Assembly: GCA_950295325.1 (NCBI GenBank)
Contig: OX485808.1
Location: 8,620,501 to 8,684,500 of the forward strand
Direction of reading: 5' to 3'
Length of the DNA: 64,000 nucleotides
Source of the DNA: Polytrichum commune
Lineage: Eukaryota; Streptophyta; Polytrichopsida; Polytrichales; Polytrichaceae
This document shows positions 18,050 through 28,500 of this stretch, piece by piece; position 1 is the stretch's first letter; the number at the start of each line of letters is the position of its first letter. The position numbers and the translations under genes were made by a program. The notes under the pieces were generated by a model, which was not told the DNA's origin, ran no database searches, and worked only from the letters and a program-made list of their open reading frames with translations.

Positions 18050-18566
18050 GGCCACACATGTTCAAAAATGCAACTTTTGAAACGGAGGTTTGGTAAGCTA
18101 AGGTGAAAGAATTTAGTCTTGAGACATGTGTCTACTGACTTTGAGGAGTTTGGTTTCAAGGTCGGTCCCTCTTTTATTGGGTATAAACACTCATTTAAAA
18201 AATAGAAAATGAAAGATGAATTATTTTATTTGTATTTCAAAAAAAAATTGATCATAATATCGCTCAACGTTATGGGCCATGGGAATGTGGTTATGGGATG
18301 CTTGGTTTGGAATCTAAGTTTCCCTGCCAAAGTTTTGCATCCCAAGGTTATGTTCCCAAGGCCCACATAATGGACGCACGTTGTTGAGTAATGTTATGAT
18401 CCAAGAGGGCGGTTTTGCAAGGCTAAAACCTTTGGTTTCAATCAGAGTTGGAAACAAGACCTTGAAACCAACCTCCTCGAAGTTAAGCACATGTCAAGGC
18501 TGAAATTCTTTTACCTTGGCTTACTAGACTCCGTTTCTAGACCGGCGTTTTTGAAAGTGTGTGGCC
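18050..18566. repeat. Large nested foldback element
   Basis: An outer arm at about 18050-18164 is an imperfect reverse complement of 18452-18566. The spacer contains a second inverted pair near 18270-18300 and 18350-18380. The whole 517-bp segment could fold into one extended hairpin. No ORF. It resembles a foldback or MITE-like element. Confidence 0.65.
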
Positions 18567-19079
18567 TTCCCTATAGAGTACATTTTATGACCAAGTTATA
18601 ATATGCTTTTAAGCACAAACTTTATTGACCATTATCAAGCAATTACATGATGGTCATTTTCCAAAGAAAGAGGTTGCAAACAAAAAACAACTATGATAAT
18701 TTACAACTACTTGTTGAGAAGTTCGGAGCACATAGCAGCCTAAGGCTCCCCATAAATGGGACATCCCATAACTAAAAGAGAATTATGCTCATGTGATACC
18801 TGGTCTCGTGGAACGCAACCAAGGAGTTGTGTAATGTTATGAAATGAATGAATGTGTTTAATAGGATGATTATTTTGTTTCAAAACCTTCAATCTTTCTA
18901 TTCCCACCTCCTACAGAGTGTGTCCATGACGCCATCGTCAAACTCTTGATGAGGAGTGCACAATTCACCATGGCAGTCTCTTATTATTCTAATAGGTCGA
19001 ATACAAAATTTATGCTATTTGGGATTAAAATTTATCAAGTTGAAAATTCATTTAGGATTTTATTATATGAATAGTTGAG

Positions 19080-19400
19080 TTCTATGTTAAGTCATTTGAT
19101 TAAGATACACATGTATAATTTGGAAATTGGTCTTAATCAAACACCTATATTTGAGTCGTATGTGGTTTGATGTGACTCCAATAACGGACTACGTGCTCAA
19201 AATATGATAACCATTTGAAGCTCAATAGTCAACATACTTGGAAGGATTTGTGTGACCACTTAACGAGCATGAGAATCTTTACTTTGATGATATATAAGAT
19301 ATTCATATGAGTTCCACAATTTTGAGGAAAGTGGTTATGGCGTTGATTTGGATTGCTAACCATGTTCTTGTACTATTTGCTCATTTCCTTAGGAGAAGAG
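19080..19400 (-). mobile_element. TA-flanked miniature element (family 1), diverged
   Basis: Family blocks are present in minus orientation: AATCAAACACCTATATTTGAG, CTACGTGCTCAAAATATGAT, CAATAGTCAACA, GAGCATGAGAATC, ATATTCATATGAG. The terminal repeats are less clear than in the best copies. Confidence 0.65.
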
Positions 19401-19651
19401 GGTTACACTAATTATCCCAATTACAATGTGTGATATTAATTCCTGCAACACACACTATTTTGTCAAGTCTCCAAATAAGTGAGGGTTGAACTTTTTACCG
19501 AGTGATACTATATTCATGAGTACATGTACCATCGAGATGAACAATACTTCCTAGATATTTGAGTGGCATTAATTTCATAGCGTAACAAAAGTCAATGTCA
19601 CCTTCACTATTTTCCCACACTCACTACCAATCCCTCCCTCACCACATTGTT

Positions 19652-19855
19652 TATCATATTTAGTGTCACTTACTATTCGGAATCACATAATTCAATAACT
19701 ACTTACTATAGACTCCAATGTTTACTTTCAAAGGTTGTATGGGTTGTTCATACACTACAAAACATGAATGACTTTGCTTGGTAAAACATTACATTCTCAA
19801 TAGATAGTTATAGCATTGCGTAACATTGAATAGTAAATGACCCTAAATACCATAC
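19652..19855. mobile_element. About 205-bp inverted-repeat element (family 2)
   Basis: The left end ATTTAGTGTCACTTACTATT has an inverted counterpart at the right end (AATAGTAAATGACCCTAAAT). Length and ends match the copies at 21042-21265 and 21396-21600. Non-coding. Confidence 0.65.
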
Positions 19856-20001
19856 ATGGTGTAGTTGGGATAAGCCAATGTACTAGTGATAGTCAAGCAT
19901 CAAATAGACGTAACTTTACCAACTAAGCCTTGGCCTGCCAAGTAAGTTAAAGTACATAACTGGAAGCACACCAACCATTCAAACTAGAAATTCATTGAAC
20001 A

Positions 20002-20063
20002 TTACTCAACACCCATTGTTTGTTTAATGGACCCTCGGAGGATAACAATTGGATGTTGGGTAA
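20002..20063. repeat. Small hairpin
   Basis: AACATTACTCAACACCCATTGTT is followed about 15 bases later by an imperfect reverse complement ending GTTGGGTAATGTT, giving arms of about 22 nucleotides. Related 'gtaatgttatga' motifs also occur near 18379 and 18825. Confidence 0.5.
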
Positions 20064-20890
20064 TGTTATGAATGTTTTTTGTTATTTATTTATTGATATC
20101 TTCCAAAGGTAGGATAATTGAAGTCGGGCTGGGACAAGTGTACGGGAAGTTTTGCATAAGATAGAAGAAGAAGAAGAACTCCGGTCCCGGCTAGGGGGGC
20201 CGGAGTGAATAAAGTGTTTGTTCGTAGGACATCCGTGGCCATACCCCAATTGCATAAGATACATACAATGAGAGCAGTGGCAACCAGATAACTGAAGTAA
20301 GTTCCAAATGAAACATATGAAAAATGTAGAACTCCATTCCCATCCACCACTTACTCATTCTCCTTGACCAAGATATTATCTTTTTGTCACCCAACTTCGC
20401 TTCCCTTTATTGGCTCTGTCTGTAGGACAAAGACTATGCATCAACTTCTTCGATTCAAGAGCAAATTTCCTAACCACTTTGTGTTCACACTTGGACGCTA
20501 CTTGTTCTTGTTATTTTTGGTCCACTTTATGTAATGTGGATGTTAACTATAGTTTTTATATATATACACAAGTGCTCCCTAAAATGCATTGAAAGAAATC
20601 TAGTTAACTATAGTTATTTCGGCAATTCTTGATTATTTATTTTAAAACTTTTGGGTGATAAACGAGTAGCTTCAATCCTTGACCCGTATTTGAGAAGAAG
20701 GTGCACAAAATCCAAGAAAGGTTTGGTATAGTGAATAGCCATGGATTGGCATGAGCAAAGTGGACATCTACAATTATAGTCTTTCATAGCAAAGGACAGA
20801 GCCTCACGGTTCTACCGTTTTCTTGATTATTTATGGAGGCTCTGATGCACTTTGTTCCACCTACCATTCCCAAGCGACCTTCGACGTCGA

Positions 20891-21030
20891 AATCGAACAT
20901 CAAGTGATAAAATCGAACATCAAGTCAGGAAATTGAACATCAAGTGATGTAATTAAACATCAACTGATGAAATTGAACATCAACTGATGTAATTGAACAT
21001 CAACTGATGAAATCAAACATCAACTGATGT
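20891..21030 (+). repeat. Seven tandem copies of a 20-bp unit
   Basis: Exact 20-base spacing from 20891 to 21030 with a consensus close to AATTGAACATCAACTGATGA. Copies differ at one to four positions, and alternate units tend to share the same variant (ending in GATGA or GATGT). That suggests the array partly expanded as a 40-bp dimer. There are no spacers, so it is a minisatellite and not CRISPR-like. Confidence 0.9.
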
Positions 21031-21041
21031 AGAGTTGTAAA

Positions 21042-21265
21042 CTACACTAAATATGATATTTAGTGTCACTTACTTTTTGGAATTAGGCAATGTTATGTCT
21101 TTCTTACTGTTGATGTCAATTTTCACCGAGTAAATTTGTTGAGGTTTTTTTAATGTCCAGACAATCATTTCAACATTTGTTGGTAAGATATGAGATATAT
21201 AATAAAAAGATATAACGTTGTATAAATCCAAATAGAGTGTGACACTAAATATCATTTTTAGTGTA
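21042..21265. mobile_element. Inverted-repeat element (family 2)
   Basis: Starts CTACACTAAATATGATATTT and ends in the inverted form finishing TTTTTAGTGTA. Each terminus is itself a near-palindrome (ACTAAATATGATATTTAGT), a distinctive feature of the family. It lies directly after the 20-bp minisatellite. Confidence 0.7.
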
Positions 21266-21395
21266 CCTTTCGAAGCACATCTAAGGTGAGTGGTCCCAAT
21301 TTGTTTACTTATCTTCATGAGTCATTGGACACCTCTATTCGAGTCATGTGTGGTTAGGTGCGAATCTCATAGTATGCCCACAATAGGATCAATGA

Positions 21396-21600
21396 CTACA
21401 CTATATTTAGTGTCACTTACTATTCGGACTTACGCAATGCTATAACTATACATTGTATATCAACAAAGGTCGAATTGGTTGTTTGGTCATTATAGAACAT
21501 TAACAACTTTACTTAGTAAAAAATAATACATCAATAGTAAAAGAAATAGCATTGTGTAACTCCGAATAAAAAATGACACTAAATATCATATTCAGTGTAG
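21396..21600. mobile_element. 205-bp inverted-repeat element (family 2)
   Basis: Starts CTACACTATATTTAGTGTC and ends GACACTAAATATCATATTC then AGTGTAG. The terminal inverted repeat is over 30 bp with few mismatches. No coding capacity. Only about 130 bp separates it from the 21042 copy. Confidence 0.75.
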
Positions 21601-22189
21601 CTTAGTCCACAACAATGGGAGAGTTCCATCTTGCATGAGAGTTTATGTCTTGTATGCACCGAAGTGAACGGCCGAAATTGCAATACATTACATCCAACGA
21701 GGGTTTTTATTGTGAGTAGAACAAACAAATCCTTACTAATAGCAATAGATTTTGGAAAGAGATGAGCTTCCCCTATCAAGAGGGACTCCTCTTACTTGCT
21801 GAGGAGTAGCGACTTGTCCTTGTGCGGGCATGCTATAAGAACAGACACCAAGAAGAAATTGGAATACTTTCAAAACTCAAAGTTATAATCTCGAAAGCTC
21901 AAAATTATCGAAAATTCTAACTTTTCAAGTTTTGCGAGAGGATTTCGATCTTGAAAGTCAAAAATATGCAAATACAAGTTGGAACCCAACTCAGGAGCCT
22001 CGGTTTCAATCCCACAACCAACATAATAACTTGTTTTGGGACATTCTTAGTTGGGCTTGGCAGCGATTCATTCACAGGGCAATTATTGGGGGGGGCTTGA
22101 GCAATCACAACTCCGCTTGCTGACATGAAAAGCTCCCAAACTCGTCGTCATATTTGCCGAGTTCGAAGGCTGTGTAGCAGTGTTTGGGG

Positions 22190-22750
22190 AGGATTTTGAG
22201 CATAACCGGTCGAGATCCTAGTGTTTCCAAGTCCAACTGGTTACATGTTGACATCTTTCGGTTTTTCTTCATTAATTTGAGGCATGTTCTATAAATTCCT
22301 CTAAACTGATCAGTAAATTTCCTGAAGTCTTGATGAACTTCAACCGGTTAATTCTCAAACTCAACCAGTTCAGCTGAAACTAGCGGTCGATTCTCCCTGT
22401 TCATTGCCGTGTAGTAGAAGAGACCTTGGGGAGTGGACGTTTCCCTTCAGAGTGGAGATGCTTTTAGCAAGCCCGAGAGTTTCGAAACGCGGCTCCAACA
22501 TAACTCCCAACCAGTGCCCAGGAAGTTGTTGGGCATAGTCAGTCAAGATCCTGGTGATTCTAAACCCAAGCGGTTACATGTTGACATCTTCCGGTGGTGC
22601 TTTATTCATTCGAGGTATAATATTCTATAGATTCCTCTAACATGATCGGTAATTCTCCTGAAGTCTCCAACTTCAACCGGTTATTTCTCAAGCTCAACAA
22701 TTTCATCTGTAAGTAGTGGCCGGTTCTCCCCAAGGAGTGCTCCCAATCCA
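22190..22750 (+). repeat. Dimer of an AACCGGTT-containing repeat of about 210 bp
   Basis: Two diverged direct copies at about 22195-22405 and 22520-22745. Both contain GGTTACATGTTGACATCTT, a TTCATT-rich block, ATTCCTCTAA, CTGAAGTCT, CAACCGGTTA and GGTTCTCCC-like segments. Related copies occur at 34940-35395 (opposite strand, also a dimer) and at 50010-50245 (single). Confidence 0.7.
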
Positions 22751-24464
22751 CGCAATTAGCGCACCCAGCCCGAGGTTTTGACCCCAATGGGTCCACTGAC
22801 TGGTTGGAAGTGGTGACGCATCAAACTATGGGCGGAGACGTAACAAAGTGGAGAGAGAGCCATGGGTGAGCTCTTTATTGGCAACTCGAGGCGAGCCTCC
22901 TTCATAGATTCGTAGCTTAAGATTCAAGCGAGAGCACTGGCCCAACACACACCACTAAGATGAATCCGAGCGCCATGATTGTCCACCCACCTCAAAAGTT
23001 TCGTTTCAAAATAAAGAGCTCAGAGTGAGTGGACCCAGGCACACGAGCTGCATGGATGCAAAGATAAGGACTTGAGAGCTCCGTGGCACTTTGTGGATTT
23101 CATTCAGCTAGAGTATACGAGACCCTAACCCTAAACCCTAAATCCTAAACCTATTATGGGCACTTTGAATACCACAGAGAGAGTGAATTATTGCACACGA
23201 GTGTATCTTCCATCCATTCAACATAATAGCTTGTGAGGAGGTCGAACCAGCCCATACACTGGTTTGTTGTTGGATGACTGCAATCCTGCCTCCAAGGTAT
23301 TGGTTTAGGGTTGTTTCGCCTTAGCCGTAACTTGCCCCTTAGAGTTTTGTGATCAATGAGTAATCTCAAGTGACTTTGGACTAGACTAATTTGGGGTCTT
23401 TAAAACTACTTCCGGTGAGAAATCAAAGTAAAAAAAAGGAAAAATCCTGGGTTGCGTACTAGTTCAGGGCTTGTGTGTTGGATGAATGAGAGGTACGCTC
23501 ATATGAGATGATTCCCTCTCTCCCAATACCACAAAGCATTTGGGTCGTTCGATCAGATCGGGAGTTGTCACGTGATCCAGTTAGCAGTTGTGATCCGGTC
23601 ACGAAGATTGTCATTTCAAGTTTCAAAATCTGAATTGAAGTGCAAAAAGTCATTTGAATGATCACCAGGGCCCTCCCCATATTTTTAAACCAAAGAACCT
23701 ACAGTGGTTAACATATTTTGAATGCAATCTCGAATCTCATCATATCACGTGTCTTCGTGGTGTCCGCTTCTAGTCACAAGCTGTGCCATATACCACTCAA
23801 ATATAGTTGGCTGTTGTAGAGGAGCAACCACATAAGGCCCTCGACACTCCATTGCGATGACTTTGGTGAGAGTTTGAGCCTTTGAGTGCATTCAAACACC
23901 AAGGAGAAGTAATTGGCGATCGCCCAAATATGCGAGTAACAAGTCACGAATGATGAATTATAGAGAAAACCCGAGTTGAGTTCGTCACAGACACAAAAAT
24001 GGCGCCGATGGCAGTGGCCTGTTTGTTGAACTCAATTCAATTCAAGCACTACTAGTTTACAGAGAGTTAGTAATCATCCTAGCTAACAGTTATCAATTCC
24101 AGGTCTGTTTCAACACAAGTCTCAAAAATCTGGGTACAAAGTTAAGTGTGATCCCTATATCAATTTCCCCCAGATCAAATTGCTTAGCATGTACAAATGT
24201 CCGGGCTTCGTGTTGTTCTTCGAAGGCTCTCCACATCATGGTTGTGGACGCTCCCTTTTTTCCATTTTGTTGTGATGCCCGTGATACCAAGGAATACAAA
24301 AGACCACAAATATACACAGGATTCGCGTTCGGACGCACCTCTCTGAGAAATTGCTCTTTCGTTTTGACGGCCTTCTGACATAAGGTGACCAACATATGAA
24401 ACCATCACCCACATGTTCGTCAATTATGTGACTAAATCCAATGTAGCAATAGTTTTGAGTGGTA
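22751..24464. other. Intergenic DNA without a recognised gene
   Basis: Contains a telomere-like run at 23123-23151 and a small family 1 end fragment near 23790. Three overlapping minus-strand open frames at 24093-24511 (longest 100 residues) show no domain I can name. Confidence 0.4.
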
Positions 24465-25520
24465 TATTTGGTTAGGTGTGTATCTAAGAATGGACACCAA
24501 AAAGGTATCATGTGTTGAAAAGAGGTTGAACTACATGCTCCAAAATGTGCTAACCATTCTAGGCTCCATGGTCAACATGTTTGGGGGGACATGTATGACC
24601 ACTTAATGAGCATGAGAATCTTCACTTTGACAATGAGTAAGATGTTCATATGAGCTCTAAAAAGCTTGTGGGCACCATTTGGGATTTGCTAATTATCTTG
24701 CACTAATTGCGTGTTTCATATTTTATGAGAAGTGGGTGCAGAGCTAGAAGTGTCCGTTTGAAACCTGCTTACTTTCTTAAGCAGACACCTCCATTCAAGG
24801 GCCTAATTCGGTTGCTCATCTTAGACGAACACCTATATTAGAGGGGTGTATGGTTAGGTGTGAATGTAAGAAAAGACACGTGTTCAAAAGGGATTGGACT
24901 ACGTGCTCAAAATTTGTCAAGCATTCTAGGTTCAATAGTTGATATAATTTGGGGGGGGGGGGGCCTATACAATCAATTAATGAGAATGAGAAACTTCATT
25001 TTTGTCATGAATAAGATATCTATTCGAGCTACAAAAACTATGAGGAAAAATAGCTACATGCACGACTTGGATCTGCTAATCATCTCACACTAACGGCGTG
25101 TTTCATATCCTATGAGAAGTGGGTGCAGAGCTAAAAGTGTCCGTGATACCCACTTCCTTTTCTTGAGCAGACACCTCCATTTGACTGTAAGCGTGGTTAG
25201 GTGTGGATCTAAGAACGGACACCAAAAAGACATGTGTTCAGAAAAGATCAGACTACATGCTCACAATGTGTTAACCATCCTAGACTCCATAATCAACATA
25301 ATTGAAGGGCACCTCTATGACCACTTAGTGAGAAAGAAAATCTTCACTTTGAGCATGAATAGGAAACTCATGTGAGCTCCAAACATTATGAGGAAAAACG
25401 AGTACGAGCACGATTTGGAATTGCGAATCATCGTGCACTAATTGCATGTTTCATATTCTACAAGAAGTGGGTGCAGAGACAAAAAGTGTCCATTTAAGGA
25501 CCTGCGTATCTTTATGCTGA
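24465..25520 (-). mobile_element. Three head-to-tail family 1 miniature elements
   Basis: Copies at about 24465-24795, 24800-25165 and 25180-25520 lie in the same orientation, each with the blocks GGTTAGGTGTG, ACATGTGTT, CTACATGCTC, CCATTCTAGGCT, GAGCATGAGAATCTTCACTTT, TTTCATATTTTATGAGAAG and GGGTGCAGAGCTA. The middle copy contains a run of 13 G at 24951-24963. The array stops about 80 bases short of the last predicted SCAR exon. Confidence 0.75.
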
Positions 25521-25599
25521 TTAGGTACAACAATCTCCTATATGATACGTGTTTGGGAGCTTTCACCACTGCAAGTATTGATGAGTACCTGATGAGGCT

Positions 25600-28500
25600 T
25601 CAAGTTGTTACAGGTGGCGACTGTTGATCGTCAAAAGTATTTGCTGGATCATTAACAGGTGCATCCTCCTCCAGCTGCACAGAAATAGGTTAACGCGTCA
25701 TGAGCTGCAAATAGAGTAGATGGGTCTTAAATGGTTACCATTTCCAACTAGTCCACTTCTCCTAGGATATGAAACACGTGATTAGTACAAGGTGGTTAGC
25801 AAACCCTAATCAAAGTGGTCGTTACTTTCCTCATAACTTTCAGGGCTCGTATGAATATCTTATTCATTATCAACGTGAAGATTCTCATGCTCATGAAATG
25901 GCCATACAGGTCCTCCCCACTTATGTTGAATATCGAGCCTAGATTGGTTATCACATTTTGAGCAAGCGGTTCAATCTCTTTTAAACACATAACTTAGTGG
26001 GCAGGATAGACGACCAGATCATTCCCAAGTTTTCATTTCTTTGGCTTTTTCTTCAAAACGCAAGAGGGTGACTTCCCAACACTACAATATAAGTATCTGA
26101 TTTACTGTGGCCAACACCATTCATAACCAACCTGTGACAATGAACATTAGACTAATTCTCGTGGGCCACATTATTTTTCTCGTACCATCTATTCTCATTG
26201 ATGTATGTTATTGCGGACCACATGATTTACCATGACCATAGATTAATGCAGATCGGTGATTTAAATCAGATTGAAAATTGGATCCCCCTGATTTAGTTAT
26301 GGTTCTCAGAAGTTTGCGTTTGTTGATTCTTTATCTGAATACACAGGTCCTCTCAAGAGCGTTCACTATTGAACGTGGAGTAGTTAATAAAGTTCGATGA
26401 CCCAGTCCAATCTCTTTTGAGCACCTGTCTTTATGGTGTTTTTTCATTGATCCTCACCTAACCACACACCAATCAAATATACGGGTCCGATTAAGAAAAG
26501 TAACCAATTAACACCACGTACATACCTTTAAAGTCCCATTGAGAAATAGAAAAAAACTCCAACAATCAAAAACCACAACTTCAACCTGGGGATTGTGATG
26601 GGAGGAGACAGAAATTTTACCGTGTCCAAGTTGTGCTGGAGGCTCATCTCCGGAGTGCAATCATCATCACTGGCAATAGGTGAAGATAAATCTTCGATCG
26701 CCAAATCTGTTGAAACCGGGGTTTCTGGCAACAACTTGGATTCATCCGAAAGGTGAGCACTTGCCTCCCGCGCAGCCTGCCTTGATTGATTTGTCGACAC
26801 CGAAGGTGACAACGAAAGCACCGGAATTCCGGGGGAATAATTCGAACTTGACTCGCCACTTCCAAATTGATTTTGAGTTTGAGTTTGATGTTGAGTTTGA
26901 GTTTGACTCGTGTAGTAGAGCGACGGTGCACCCATGAATAATTCATGAGGAGGTATCCTCAGAGGGGGTGAGTCCGGCGGCGAAAAAATCGCGCAAAAAG
27001 TTTTGTATCTCGGAGACGAGCTCGTGGACGATGCGTATAATTCTTCTAATTCGTCGTCTTCATGAAGTGCCGACGACAACATGTGCATGTCGGGGCTCGA
27101 CAACGTTGATGACGAACAATATGTTGAGTATTCGCCTACAATTAACACCGTCGAATTCTTGACCTCCGCGTCACGATGAATATTTTCGTGCGAGGTCGTC
27201 GGCGGCGGCTCCACATCATCAACAATTCTTGAACTCAGAGGAGGAGGGCTTTCGAGAACATTGGTAAAGCTTAATAATGGTGATGATGATGAAATAAGAC
27301 TATCATCAGTTGTTCTTCCTGCCCCAGTTTCAGTTTCGACCGATTCAGGTAACGCCTCCTGCGTAGAATTTTGAGTTGGCAAATTTGACGCCTGTGCACT
27401 TCTGGAGCAATCTGTGGTTTCATTGAAGGCTTTTTCCATGTCAGAATGTAATGTCACCGGAGGAGGTTCAACCTCAGGCGAGCTACAAATCACAGCCAAA
27501 TTTTTGTGAGCATCAATCTCTTCGTCTGTGACGATGAGTTCCGGCATTTGGAGAAGGTCATCATCATCCTCCTCAACTTCCTCAAGCTGATCTTCATCAA
27601 CAATTTTGGGGGGACATGTTGTTTGGCTGTTGTGCATCTCCACGTCTGCCGTCGATTCGGGGTCGATAAAATTGTCCTCAACCGCGTGTTGTTGCGAGCT
27701 CGTGTTTTCTCCGGACTCCAAATTTGTGTGACTCTCAACAACTTCTCCCCCCTCATCACAAGACCTCTGCTTGTTGTCATCGTCGTCTATCGAAGGTTGT
27801 TGTGGCGACAGTTTGATATCATCGGCACCGATTTTAAGGGGTTGGGCAATTTCAGGAGCCTGTGAAATTTCAGGTAATTGTGGCCTTTTCAAGCTGGTGT
27901 CTGGGCTTTGGGCCCCTTCAGGGGTGCCATCACCACTGGCTGGAATTTCAGGCACTTGGTCTAACCGCTTTGACCGGTGCTCGATGATCAGCGGGGAGTT
28001 TAATTCGGAGTCTTCGAGGTTCAATGACCGAGCGGACAATGTTTGCTCCCTGTCAATCAATCACCAGCCATGAAATTGGGCAATAGTTAAATACTACACC
28101 ATCCATTCCTTCGAGCCTACTAGATTAACCCGTTGACTAAGGTAGACGGGACTTAAATGCTTACTTTTCCCGACTAGCCACTTCTTCTATGATATGAAAC
28201 ACACTACTGGTACAAGACGGTTAGCAAATCCAAATCAAGGCCGTAGCCACTTTCCTCATAACTTTCGGAGCTCATATGAATATGTTACTCATTATCAAAG
28301 TGAAGATTCGCGTGCTCGTTACATGGTCAGAGGTGTCTCCCTGACTATGTTACTCATGATCAAAGTGAAGATTCGCGTGCTCGTTACATGGTCAGAGGTG
28401 TCTCCCTGACTATGTTACTCATGATCAAAGTGAAGATTCGCGTGCTCGTTACATGGTCAGAGGTGTCTCCCTGACTATGTTGACTATTGAGCTGAGAATG

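Noticed and set aside
20082-20394. Hydrophobic minus-strand frames, considered as a membrane protein or organelle insertion
   Set aside because: Two overlapping frames are equally open, no family resemblance was recognised, and inverted-repeat DNA adjoins them.
20891-21030. CRISPR-like regular repeat
   Set aside because: Units are contiguous with no spacers, and the DNA is plant nuclear. It is a minisatellite.
24093-24511. Three overlapping minus-strand frames considered as a missing SCAR C-terminus
   Set aside because: None shows a WH2 consensus or an acidic Trp-containing tail, and no in-phase splice to the SCAR exons is evident.
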